Of a DNA stretch of 64,000 bases, positions 9,848-18,253 are shown piece after piece. The stretch spans positions 1 through 64,000 of the forward strand of contig JADJOR010000008.1 of assembly GCA_016713665.1 (NCBI GenBank), written 5' to 3'. The notes beneath the pieces are model-generated. The model searched no databases. It worked only from the letters and a program-made list of their open reading frames with translations, and was not told where the DNA came from. Positions within the stretch are counted from its first letter, which is position 1. Each line of letters begins with the position of its first letter. This DNA comes from Deltaproteobacteria bacterium (GTDB lineage Bacteria > Myxococcota_A > UBA9160 > UBA4427). The translations under genes and the position numbers were made by a program.

Positions 9848-11070
9848 CGATTTCCTTTCGCGCGCGGCGCTTCGCTGAGCACGCCGCGCGCCTCGAGCGC
9901 ATTCAGTTCGTCGTCGGGGAGCGCGAGCCAGTCTTCGAGCACCGCGCGATTGTGCTCCCCCCGCCCCGCAATACCGGCCGCGAGGGCATCTTTCGAGAGT
10001 CCGATCTCGGCGCCGCTCCCGCGCCAGGGCGCCGCCGGCACGCGCAGCGCCGGCGCGAGCTCCGCGAGCACGCCGCGCTCGGCCGCCCACGCCGACTCTG
10101 CGAGCTCCCGCGTCGAACGGACCTCCGCCTCGAGGGTCGGCAACGCCGCGAGCCGCGCCTTCAGGGCGTCGAAATCCGCGACCTGCCCGAACGCCTCGCG
10201 GACCCGCGCGAGGAGCTGTTCGCCCTGCGCCGATCGCAGCGCGGGATCCACGCGCAGCGGATCCTCCGCGCCGAGCGCGATGCCGAGCGCGTCGGCCAGC
10301 TCCGGAAACTGGCGCACCGGATCCCCCAGCAGATGGACGAGCCGCCCGTTCGCCAGCGCGAAGGTCTCGAAGCCCCAGGTCGGGAAGCCGAACGACCCCG
10401 GGTGGCCGGCGAGCTCCGCAGTGGCATGCTCGTTCAGATAGAGCAGCGCCTGGCCCATCGCGATGTCGAGATGCTGACCGAGGCCGACGCGCTCGCGCTG
10501 GAAGAGCGCCGCGAGGATCGCGTTGCTCGCGAAGAGCCCCGCGTACACGTCGGCGTGCTGCTGGATCTCGCCGTGGTGGGGCCGATCGCGCAGGCGCTGC
10601 GAGAGCGCGAGCAGCCCGGCCTCCGCATGGATCACGGGGGCGTAGGCCGCGCGATCCGACCAGGGACCCGATTGGCCCCAGCCCGTGATCGAGCAGTAGA
10701 CGAGGCGCGGATGAAGCGCGCAGAGCGTCGCCGCGTCGAGGCCGAAGCGCGCGAGCACGCCCGGACGGAAGTTCTCGATCAGGACGTCGGATTGCGCCGC
10801 GAGGCGCCCCACGAGCGCCGCCGCCCCGTCGGCCTTCAAGTCGATCGAGACGTTGCGCTTGCCGGCGTTGACCTGGGCGAAAAGCGAGCCGACGCCGGCC
10901 AGGATCGGCGGCTGCGCGCGGAGGATGTCCTCGACCGGCTCCTCGACCTTGACGACGTCGGCGCCGAGATCGACGAGCAGGCGACCGCAGATCGGACCCG
11001 AGAGGACCCGCGACAGATCGAGGACCCGGATCCCGGCGAGCGGTCGACCGAGCGAGGCGGTTTGGCTCAT
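9844..11070 (-). CDS. CaiB/BaiF family CoA-transferase
   Basis: 408-residue class III CoA-transferase; such enzymes move CoA between an acyl-CoA and a free acid. Seen: PLAGIRVLDLSRVLSGPICG at the N-terminus, VNAGKRNVSIDLK, SDVLIENFRPGVLARFGLD and YCSITGWGQSGPW, all family hallmarks. The catalytic Asp that forms the acyl anhydride (D169 in CaiB) aligns with Ala144 in AAYAPVIHAEAGL, so the standard mechanism may not apply. It is coupled to the downstream DUF385 reductase. The substrate cannot be deduced. Confidence 0.85.
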   Translation of the reverse strand: MSQTASLGRPLAGIRVLDLSRVLSGPICGRLLVDLGADVVKVEEPVEDILRAQPPILAGVGSLFAQVNAGKRNVSIDLKADGAAALVGRLAAQSDVLIENFRPGVLARFGLDAATLCALHPRLVYCSITGWGQSGPWSDRAAYAPVIHAEAGLLALSQRLRDRPHHGEIQQHADVYAGLFASNAILAALFQRERVGLGQHLDIAMGQALLYLNEHATAELAGHPGSFGFPTWGFETFALANGRLVHLLGDPVRQFPELADALGIALGAEDPLRVDPALRSAQGEQLLARVREAFGQVADFDALKARLAALPTLEAEVRSTRELAESAWAAERGVLAELAPALRVPAAPWRGSGAEIGLSKDALAAGIAGRGEHNRAVLEDWLALPDDELNALEARGVLSEAPRAKGNR

Positions 11071-11245
11071 CGCGCCAATCCTATCACCGCAAACGCGGAT
11101 CGAAAGCGCGGGCGTCGCGAGCGGGCGTCACGCGTCGCCCGCCCGATACGCGCTCGCCTTCCCCGCCGCTGCCGCCGCCGCACGTCCGCACACCCGCTTC
11201 GGACTGGTATGCTCGCGCGACCCCCAACGCCAGGGTCGATTCCGC

Positions 11246-13390
11246 ATGACGCCGACGCTTCTCTCTCCGGGCCGGATCGGCTCGCTCTCGCTCCGCAATC
11301 GGATCCTGATGGCCCCGATGGGCTCGAATCTCTGCGAGCCCGATGGCCAGCTCGGACCGCGCATCGTCCACTACTACGCGGAGCGCGCGCGCGGCGGCGC
11401 GGCGATGCTCGTCGTGGGCTCGGTCGGTGTCTCCTGGCCTCGCGGTGCGACCAATCCGCGACAGGTCGCGTTCTCCGACGACCGCTTCGCGCCGGGCATG
11501 CGCGCGCTCGTCGAGCGGGTCCACGCCCACGGCGCCGCCCTCGCGCTCCAGCTGCATCACGGCGGGCGCTCGGCGGTGAACGACATCGCCGCCGGTCTTC
11601 CGCTCTTCGTCGCGTCGAAGCCGGTCTTTCGCGGCGCGAACGATCGCGCGGCGGCGATGTCGCGGGCCGAAGCGGAGCTCGCCGGCGGAATGCGACGCGG
11701 GCGCATGCCGATCTTCGAGCCCGCGAGCGAGGCCGGGATCCGGGCCCTGATCGAGGATTTCGCCGCGGCGGCCGCCCGCGCTCGCGAGGCCGGGGTCGAC
11801 GGCGTCGAGGTCCACGCGGCCCATGGCTATGCGATCGCGGGGTTCCTGTCGCCCGCCTGGAACACACGTACGGACGAGTGGGGCGGCTCGCACGAGGGCC
11901 GCGCTCGCCTGCTGAGGGAGACGCTGCGGGCGATCCGCGCCCGGGTCGGCGCGGACTACCCGGTCTGGTGTCGACTCGACGCGATCGAGTTTCGCGTGGC
12001 CGGGGGCATCGCGCTCGAGGATGCGCTGCGGACGGCTCGGATCGCCGAGGCGGCGGGCGCGGACGCGATCCACGTGAGCGCCTACTCCGACGGCAGCTCC
12101 GGCGTCGGCTTCACCGACGGCCCCCTCGTCCACGCCGAGGAGCGCTATGTCGATTTCGCGCGCGCGATGAAGCGCGCCGTCACGATCCCGGTGATCGGGG
12201 TCGGACGGATCGAGATCGAGCGGGCGGACCAGCTCCTCGGCGAAGGCGCGATGGATTTCGTGGCCCTCGGCCGCAAGCTCCTCGCCGATCCCGAGCTCCC
12301 GGCGAAGCTCGCGCAAGGACGTCGGGACGCGATCCGACCGTGCATCTACGGCTACCGCTGCGTCGGCGAGGTCTCGCTCGGGCGCGGGCTCTTCTGCGGC
12401 GTGAATCCCTTCACCGGCCGCGAACATGAATACGCCCCCGCCCTGCCCCTCTCGCCGCAAAGTCCGGGCCATGCGCCGAGCCTCGCCCCCGCCGCCCGTG
12501 CGCGGCGCGTGCTCGTCGTCGGCGGCGGGATCGCCGGGCTCGAGACCGCTCGACTCACCGCGCTGCGGGGTCATGCGGTCGTCCTCGCCGAGCGCCGGGA
12601 CCGCCTCGGCGACGGGAGCGAGGATGGCCCGGAGCTCGATCGGCCGCTCGCCCGCTATTCGCGCTGGCTGCGCGGCCAGGTCGCGGACCAGGCCATCGAC
12701 GTCCGCCTCGCGACGGCGGTCGACGTCGACTGGGTGAAGCGCCTCGCGCCCGACGCCGTGGTGCTCGCGGTGGGCCGAGCCAGCGCGCCGCGCGGATTCC
12801 CGATCGAGGACGGGGCGATCGTGCTCGATCCGAGCGCGCTGCGTACGGAAGCGCAGCTCGCGGCCCGGCTCGGACCGACGCTCGGAGCGATCGGGTCGCA
12901 AGCTTCACCGCGCGAGGACGCCCGGACGGGGCGCACGGTCGTCGTGCTGGGCAGCGGCGCGCGCGCGCTCGCGATCGCGGAGCGCGTGGCGCAGCGGGGG
13001 CCTGCCGTCCTCGTCCTCGAAGAAGGCGAGACGCCCGCCCTCGAGCTCGCCCTGCCGCTTCGCTGGCGGAAGCTTCACGAGCTGCGCGAGCTCGGCGTCG
13101 AGCTCGCCTCGCGGATCGATCTCGTCGCGATTCGCGCCGGCGCCCTCGAGTACCGCGACGCGGATGGCCGCTCGACCGTCGTCCCGGCCGAGCTCGTGGT
13201 CGACGCGCGCGCGATCGTCGCCTCGCCGGAGGGCGACGGCGTCGCGGCCGTCGCTGGCCCCCGCGCGATCGTCGGCCTCGAAGCCCTCGGCGACGCGTGC
13301 AGCGAGATCCACCGGGTCGGGGACTGTGCCGGCGGAACGAGCGTCGAAGAGGCCGTCCGCGGCGCCTTCGAGGTCGCGGCGCGGCTTTGA
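11246..13390 (+). CDS. NADH:flavin oxidoreductase / 2,4-dienoyl-CoA reductase-like (OYE + FAD domains)
   Basis: 714 residues: an FMN TIM barrel (about 1-350) with LQLHHGGRSAVND, and a C-terminal FAD/NAD(P) region starting near 410 with RVLVVGGGIAGLETARLTA and a second dinucleotide fold at VVVLGSGARALAIAERVA. Enzymes of this architecture (FadH, BaiCD, TMADH) reduce enoyl bonds or demethylate amines using FMN, 4Fe-4S and FAD. The cluster motif reads C366-IYG-YR-C372 with C384, so the second of the usual four cysteines is replaced by Gly369. The ATG was chosen at MTPTLLSPGRIG, the normal start of the barrel. Substrate unknown. Confidence 0.88.
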   Translation: MTPTLLSPGRIGSLSLRNRILMAPMGSNLCEPDGQLGPRIVHYYAERARGGAAMLVVGSVGVSWPRGATNPRQVAFSDDRFAPGMRALVERVHAHGAALALQLHHGGRSAVNDIAAGLPLFVASKPVFRGANDRAAAMSRAEAELAGGMRRGRMPIFEPASEAGIRALIEDFAAAAARAREAGVDGVEVHAAHGYAIAGFLSPAWNTRTDEWGGSHEGRARLLRETLRAIRARVGADYPVWCRLDAIEFRVAGGIALEDALRTARIAEAAGADAIHVSAYSDGSSGVGFTDGPLVHAEERYVDFARAMKRAVTIPVIGVGRIEIERADQLLGEGAMDFVALGRKLLADPELPAKLAQGRRDAIRPCIYGYRCVGEVSLGRGLFCGVNPFTGREHEYAPALPLSPQSPGHAPSLAPAARARRVLVVGGGIAGLETARLTALRGHAVVLAERRDRLGDGSEDGPELDRPLARYSRWLRGQVADQAIDVRLATAVDVDWVKRLAPDAVVLAVGRASAPRGFPIEDGAIVLDPSALRTEAQLAARLGPTLGAIGSQASPREDARTGRTVVVLGSGARALAIAERVAQRGPAVLVLEEGETPALELALPLRWRKLHELRELGVELASRIDLVAIRAGALEYRDADGRSTVVPAELVVDARAIVASPEGDGVAAVAGPRAIVGLEALGDACSEIHRVGDCAGGTSVEEAVRGAFEVAARL

Positions 13391-13430
13391 GTCGCGATTG
13401 CCGGCGAGCCCTGCCGCCTGGCCCCGCCGC

Positions 13431-14669
13431 CTAGCCCCGCAACGGGAGCGACGCGAGCCCGCGCAGGAAGAACGAGCCGCGGAAGGCGGGCTCGCCGTCG
13501 AAGTCGAGGCGCGGGAAGCGCCGCAGGATCGCAGCGATCGCGGCCTGGATCTCGACCCGCGCAAGCGATGCCCCGAGGCAGCGATGGCGGCCGAGGCCGA
13601 AGGCGAGATGGTCCCGGGGCGAGCGGCCGACGTCGATCCGGTCGGGGTCGGGATACTGCGCCGGATCCCGGTTGGCGGCGCCATTCAAGAGGACGCAGGT
13701 CGCACCGGCCGGGATCCGCTGGCCCCCGATCTCGAGCTCGACGCGGCTTCGGCGTTGGCTGATCTGGACCGAGGTGTCCCAGCGCAGCAGCTCCTCGACC
13801 GCGTCGGGCATGAGCCCGGGCTCGGCGCGCAAGCGATGGAGCTCTCTCGGCGCGAGCAGCAGGCCGCGAATGCCGAGCGAGATGAGATCGGCCGTCGTCT
13901 CGTGGCCCGCCTGCAGCAGGATCACGCAGGTCGCCGCGAGCTCGTCGTCCGTCAACGGCCCCCGCGCGTCGCGGGCCAGCGCGATCAGGGTCAGCAGATC
14001 GTCCTTGGGCTGCTTCCGCCGCTCGCGGGCCAGGCCGAGGAAATAGTCGCGGAAGCCCGCCGTCGCCTCCTCGCCGCGCCGGATCACGTCGGGCGTGAGC
14101 GCCGCGACGTCGCCCCGGCGCGCGAAGTCGTGGGCCCACTGAAAGAAGAGCGGGACGTCGCTCTTCGGGATCCCCATCATCTCGCAGATGACGGCGATCG
14201 GGAGCGGATAGGCGACGTCCTTCACGAGATCGAGCTTCCCCCGCGCGACCGCCGCGTCGAGCAGCCGCTCGACCTCGCGCTCCGCCGCCTCGCGCCAGCG
14301 CTCGACCGCCCGCGGCGTGAAGTGGCGGGCGACCAGGGCGCGGATCCGATCGTGGTCGGGCGGCGAGAGATAGAGGATCTGCTTGCGCATCATCGCCGTG
14401 AAGACGGCGCCCGCCTCGCCCACGTCGAAGATGTCCGCGTTGCGTTCGTCACTGAAGGCCTGCGGATGGCGCAGGACCGCTCGGATGTCCTCGTAGCGCG
14501 AGAGCACGAAGCCCCCCGGCACGTGCAGCCCCTCGCTCGGATGGACCGGCGCGAGCTCGCGCAGGCGGTGGAGCCAGGGATAGAGCGCGCCCCGCCGCTC
14601 GGGATCGAGGACGGCTCGCAAAATCTCGTCGGGATCGGTCGTCTCGCGCGGCTCGGTCGGGGCGTTCAT
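13431..14669 (-). CDS. Cytochrome P450
   Basis: 412-residue bacterial P450. The I-helix oxygen-activation motif is AGHETT (254-259), the K-helix ExxR lies in EELLRW (292-297), and the haem loop FGLGRHRCLG places the thiolate ligand at Cys364. These soluble enzymes need a separate ferredoxin and reductase, neither of which is encoded nearby. Start placed at MNAPTEPRETT because it gives the usual length; no strong ribosome site is evident. It is divergent from the LarA-like gene with only 62 bases between the starts, so the two may share a control region. Confidence 0.92.
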   Translation of the reverse strand: MNAPTEPRETTDPDEILRAVLDPERRGALYPWLHRLRELAPVHPSEGLHVPGGFVLSRYEDIRAVLRHPQAFSDERNADIFDVGEAGAVFTAMMRKQILYLSPPDHDRIRALVARHFTPRAVERWREAAEREVERLLDAAVARGKLDLVKDVAYPLPIAVICEMMGIPKSDVPLFFQWAHDFARRGDVAALTPDVIRRGEEATAGFRDYFLGLARERRKQPKDDLLTLIALARDARGPLTDDELAATCVILLQAGHETTADLISLGIRGLLLAPRELHRLRAEPGLMPDAVEELLRWDTSVQISQRRSRVELEIGGQRIPAGATCVLLNGAANRDPAQYPDPDRIDVGRSPRDHLAFGLGRHRCLGASLARVEIQAAIAAILRRFPRLDFDGEPAFRGSFFLRGLASLPLRG

Positions 14670-14731
14670 GCATTCGACGCTACCACGCGCTCGCCGGGCA
14701 GGCGCTCCCCCCCTTTGATAGGGTCCGTTCG

Positions 14732-15997
14732 ATGTCCTCCGCCGCGCACACGCCGCCCTCGCCCCGACCCGTCGCCTCGATCCGCTTCGGCGCATGGTAC
14801 GACGACCGGGATCTCGAGCTCGAGTTCCCCGACGGCTGGCAGGTCGAGTCGTGCCCCCCGCACGACGGTCCCGACATCGGCCGCGACGGTATCGACCGCG
14901 CCTTCGCGAATCCGATCGGCACGGCGCCGCTGCGCGAGCTCGCGCGGGGTCGCACGCGCGCCTGCATCGTGATCGACGATCTCTCGCGACCGACGCCCGG
15001 CGAGCGCCTCGTGCCCACCGTCCTCGCCGAGCTGCGCGCGGCCGGCATGGCCGATCGCGACGTCCTGATCCTGGCCGGCGTCGCGAACCATCGCCCGATG
15101 ACCCGGCCCGACTTCGAGAAGAAGCTCGGCCGCGAGGTCGTCGAGCGCTGCGCGGTCGCGAACCATTTCTCGTGGGACGGTTGTGTCGCGATCGGAACGA
15201 CGCGCTTCGGCTCGCCGGTCGAGATCAACGCCGACTTCCTGCGCGCCGATCTCAAGATCCTGGTCGGCTCGATCATCCCGCATGGCGCCGCCGGCTTCTC
15301 GGGGGGCTCGAAGCTCCTCTTTCCCGGCATCGCGAGCCTGGCTTCGGCGGAGGCCTACCATCGGGGCAGCTGTGCGCGGGGGCGTTATGCGATCGTCGGG
15401 ACGGATGCGCGGCTCGAGTCCGACGACGCGGCGCGGCTGGCCGGCGTCGACTTCCTCGTGAACGGCATTCCCAACTCGCGGCTCGGCCTCGCGGGACTCG
15501 TGACCGGCGACGTCGTCTCGGCCCACCGCGCCGGCTGCGAGATCGCGCGCCGCGTCTACACGAGCCCGACCCCGGCCGGTGCCGACGTCTGCGTCCTCTC
15601 GGTCTACCCGAAGGACGCCGAGTTCCTGCAGTATTTGACCGCCTTCGCCCCCTGGCAGACCGCCCCCGAGCCCCTCGTCCGCGAGGGGGGCACCGTCGTC
15701 GTCGCCCTCGAAGGCAGCGAAGGCCTGGGCAGCCACTGGCTCTTCGGCCCGGGCATGCGCCTCGACGGCGGACGCGCGCCACGGGTCAAGGGCCGGGACA
15801 TCGTCTTCTTCGCGCCCGGCATCGATCGCGGCGCGCTCCAGCCCGCGGCCCGCGACGCCGCGATCCTGTTCAAGACCTGGGAAGAGACGCGGCGCTGGCT
15901 CGCCGACAAGCACGGCGGGCGCGCACGCGTCTCGGTCTTTCCCTGCGGCACGATCCAGCTCGCGGCGGGCGCCGAGGCCGCCCGCCCGCGGACCTGA
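14732..15997 (+). CDS. Nickel-dependent lactate racemase-like protein (LarA family)
   Basis: 421-residue LarA-fold protein. LarA racemises or epimerises 2-hydroxyacids with a nickel-pincer cofactor covalently held by a lysine. The key residues are conserved: DDLSRPTP (82-89), H120 in ANHRPMT, H184 and K194 in IPHGAAGFSGGSK, and H210 sixteen residues after the lysine, the same spacing as H174/K184/H200 in the lactobacillus enzyme. The cofactor-building genes larB, larC and larE are not in the window. The substrate may be another 2-hydroxyacid, as most LarA homologues are not lactate enzymes. Confidence 0.85.
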   Translation: MSSAAHTPPSPRPVASIRFGAWYDDRDLELEFPDGWQVESCPPHDGPDIGRDGIDRAFANPIGTAPLRELARGRTRACIVIDDLSRPTPGERLVPTVLAELRAAGMADRDVLILAGVANHRPMTRPDFEKKLGREVVERCAVANHFSWDGCVAIGTTRFGSPVEINADFLRADLKILVGSIIPHGAAGFSGGSKLLFPGIASLASAEAYHRGSCARGRYAIVGTDARLESDDAARLAGVDFLVNGIPNSRLGLAGLVTGDVVSAHRAGCEIARRVYTSPTPAGADVCVLSVYPKDAEFLQYLTAFAPWQTAPEPLVREGGTVVVALEGSEGLGSHWLFGPGMRLDGGRAPRVKGRDIVFFAPGIDRGALQPAARDAAILFKTWEETRRWLADKHGGRARVSVFPCGTIQLAAGAEAARPRT

Positions 15998-16224
15998 ATC
16001 GCCAGGAGCCCGGGCATGGATCGGCGATTCGAATCTCGCGCGTCGGAACGGATCCGGTCGGTTCCCGAGTCGCGGCGCCTCGGATTTCACCCGGATCGTG
16101 GCATCATGACCCGCGAGACCGATCCGAGACGCGGATCCATCCTCCTCGAGGCGGCACGAACGCTGCACCAGGGAGCTCGAAGAGGCACATTTCCTTCCCA
16201 TCTCCCTGATCGAGGAGCGACCCG

Positions 16225-16650
16225 ATGAAGCTGCTGGTTCCCGTCGATGGATCAGACAACTCGATGCGAGCGCTGCGTCATGCGATCGCGCTGGCGAAGG
16301 CGATCCCGTCTTCGTCGATCCACGTCGTGACGGCCCACGACGAGCCGATCGTCTTCGGAGAGGTCGCCGTGTACGTATCGCGAGAGAAGATCGCCGAGCT
16401 CCAGCGCAAGCAGAGCGAGGGACCGCTCTCGATGGCCGTGCAGGCTCTCGAAGCGGCCGGTATTTCCCACTCCAAGGAGATCATCGAAGGCTCGATCGCG
16501 AACACCATCGCCCACCGAGCGGACGAGCTCGGCTGCGACGGCATCGTGATGGGCACGCGCGGGATGACGGCGCTCGGCGGCCTGCTTCTCGGCTCGGTCG
16601 CCACCAGGGTGATCCACGCCGCGACGGTCCCCGTCACCCTCGTCAAGTAG
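16225..16650 (+). CDS. Universal stress protein (UspA family)
   Basis: 141-residue cytoplasmic alpha/beta protein. MKLLVPVDGSDNSMRALRHA is the Usp N-terminal strand-loop-helix, and GTRGMTALGGLLLGSVATRV matches the ATP-binding G-x2-G-x9-G-S/T signature, so it is predicted to bind ATP. GAGGAGC lies just before the ATG. It stands alone; the 227 bases upstream contain no recognised gene. Confidence 0.93.
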   Translation: MKLLVPVDGSDNSMRALRHAIALAKAIPSSSIHVVTAHDEPIVFGEVAVYVSREKIAELQRKQSEGPLSMAVQALEAAGISHSKEIIEGSIANTIAHRADELGCDGIVMGTRGMTALGGLLLGSVATRVIHAATVPVTLVK

Positions 16651-16677
16651 CGACGCGGATCAGCGGCCGACGGGCGC

Positions 16678-17196
16678 CTACTGGTTCTGACGCGTGACGA
16701 TGTCGGTGCCGGTATGGAGTCCGGTGCCGTCGGGGCCGGTCACGCAGTGGAAGGTCAGGACGTAGTTCTCGCTGCCGGCGCCGGTCTTGTCGACCAGCAC
16801 GTCGAAGACGGACCCGGCCCGGACGTTCACGTGGATGAGCGGGCTCGCCGCTCCATCCGCGTCCGTGGGATCGGTCGAGGTCGCGAGATCCGGACCGTTG
16901 CGGACCTGGACGCTCACGAGAGGCGCCGCGGCCGGGGCCTGGTCCGAGATCTGGACCGAGAGGGAGCCCGGGGCGCCGGTGCCGTCGTCGGAGCAGAAGA
17001 CCTGGTAGTAGTCGGTCGCCTCGGCCCCGTTTCCGAGGGCTCCGGTCTGCGTATGCGCCTCGACCGGCACGGCGGAGGCCAGCAGACCGATCACGGCCGC
17101 CCCGAACGTCGTCGCGCGCTTCGCCGTTCCCGCTCTCGCCCTCGTCGTCGCCGTCGGATTCGTCGCCACGCGAGCCCCCGTCTTCTTCATGGCCAT
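16678..17196 (-). CDS. Secreted protein of unknown function with predicted N-terminal His
   Basis: 172 residues; family not recognised. A long basic N-terminus is followed by a hydrophobic stretch (TTFGAAVIGLLASAVPVEA), and signal peptidase cleavage after EA would leave HTQTGALGNGAEATDYYQV as the mature start. The rest is beta-rich (VSVQVRNGPDLA, LIHVNVRAGSVFDVLVDKT) and contains two cysteines (FCSDD and FHCVTG) that could form a disulfide. Overall it looks like a small periplasmic beta-sandwich. It is followed on the same strand at 136 bases by another secreted protein whose predicted mature end also begins with His. Confidence 0.6.
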   Translation of the reverse strand: MAMKKTGARVATNPTATTRARAGTAKRATTFGAAVIGLLASAVPVEAHTQTGALGNGAEATDYYQVFCSDDGTGAPGSLSVQISDQAPAAAPLVSVQVRNGPDLATSTDPTDADGAASPLIHVNVRAGSVFDVLVDKTGAGSENYVLTFHCVTGPDGTGLHTGTDIVTRQNQ

Positions 17197-17332
17197 GCGC
17201 TTCGCCGCCCGGAGCCCGCCCCCGATCCGATGGCCTCGGCCCGCACGCGGTCCTGCTCTTCCGCGATCCGGCCGGGTCCGACGCCCGGCCGGATCAAGAA
17301 GATCTCTACACGATCGGCGCGTCCGGATCGAG

Positions 17333-18133
17333 CTACCGAAGGTCCTCGGCCACGTAATGACCGCGGCCGCCGCGGCCGGGCCAGTAGCCCGGGATCGGCA
17401 GATCGCGATCGACCTGCGCCGCCGAGGGGGTGACGGTCACGTCGTAGCCCGAGCCGCAGGCGCTCGGGAGCGGATTGCTCGCGAGATTGCGGTTGACGAC
17501 CAGCGTCGCCGCGCCGCCGATCTCCTCGACCCCGGCCGCCGCGCCCTCGACGGCGAAGCGGGAGCCGTTGTCCGGGATCCAGAGGTTGAGCTTCGCGGGA
17601 TCGAAGATCGGCGGCCGCGCGCTGCAGATGTCGGCGATCGCGATCTGGACGAGCAGGCGCTTCGCGCACGAGCCGGCGACGAAGGTCGGCGCGCTGAACT
17701 GGAAGGGCACGCGGCCGACCAGGTTCGGGCGGAGATAGCCCGCGCGCGCGTGGAAGCCGACGACGTTGCCGTTCGCGTCGACCTTCTCGTCCTGGAGCGC
17801 GAAGATGCTGCGGTCCTGGATGCTCTGGGCGAGGCCGGCGATGCTGCCCTGGACGATCACGTCGGAGAGCGCGCCGAGCGTGACGCCGGGGTCGCTCGAC
17901 GTGATGTCCGGCGCGTCGGTCGGGAAGACGACGCTCTGGGCGACGATGCCCCGGTCGCCTTCGCAGCCGTGGCCGATCCGGAGGGCGTTGTCGTCCCGGA
18001 CGCCCTCGGTCGTCTGGGCCTTCACGGTCGTATGCGCGTGGGCCGAGGACGCCAGCGCGAGGCCGATCAGGACCGCACCGACGAGGCCTGTCGGCCGACG
18101 AGAGGAAAACGAAGCGAGAATCTGCAGGCTCAT
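17333..18133 (-). CDS. Secreted YcnI/DUF1775-like protein
   Basis: 266 residues, starting at MSLQILASF because AGGAGC lies 6 nt upstream of that ATG; a start ten codons earlier lacks such a site. The signal peptide (LVGAVLIGLALASSAHA) predicts a mature N-terminal His in HTTVKAQT. The section ALRIGHGCEGD followed by IVAQSVVFPTDAP resembles the YcnI (DUF1775) copper-binding domain, which ligates copper with its N-terminal His. A second half includes AEDLR at the C-terminus and LVVNRNLASNPLPSACG. Function inferred as periplasmic metal (copper) binding; membership in DUF1775 should be treated as tentative. Confidence 0.6.
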   Translation of the reverse strand: MSLQILASFSSRRPTGLVGAVLIGLALASSAHAHTTVKAQTTEGVRDDNALRIGHGCEGDRGIVAQSVVFPTDAPDITSSDPGVTLGALSDVIVQGSIAGLAQSIQDRSIFALQDEKVDANGNVVGFHARAGYLRPNLVGRVPFQFSAPTFVAGSCAKRLLVQIAIADICSARPPIFDPAKLNLWIPDNGSRFAVEGAAAGVEEIGGAATLVVNRNLASNPLPSACGSGYDVTVTPSAAQVDRDLPIPGYWPGRGGRGHYVAEDLR

Positions 18134-18253
18134 GTCCAGCTCCTGTTGTGGGGTGCGGCGCACGCTAGCCGCGGTCTTCGGGAGCCGGGATGCGGCAAGT
18201 TGTCGCGGTCGGATCGGGCGCCGGGCGGATCGAGCGCGGCCGAGCCCGTCTCG

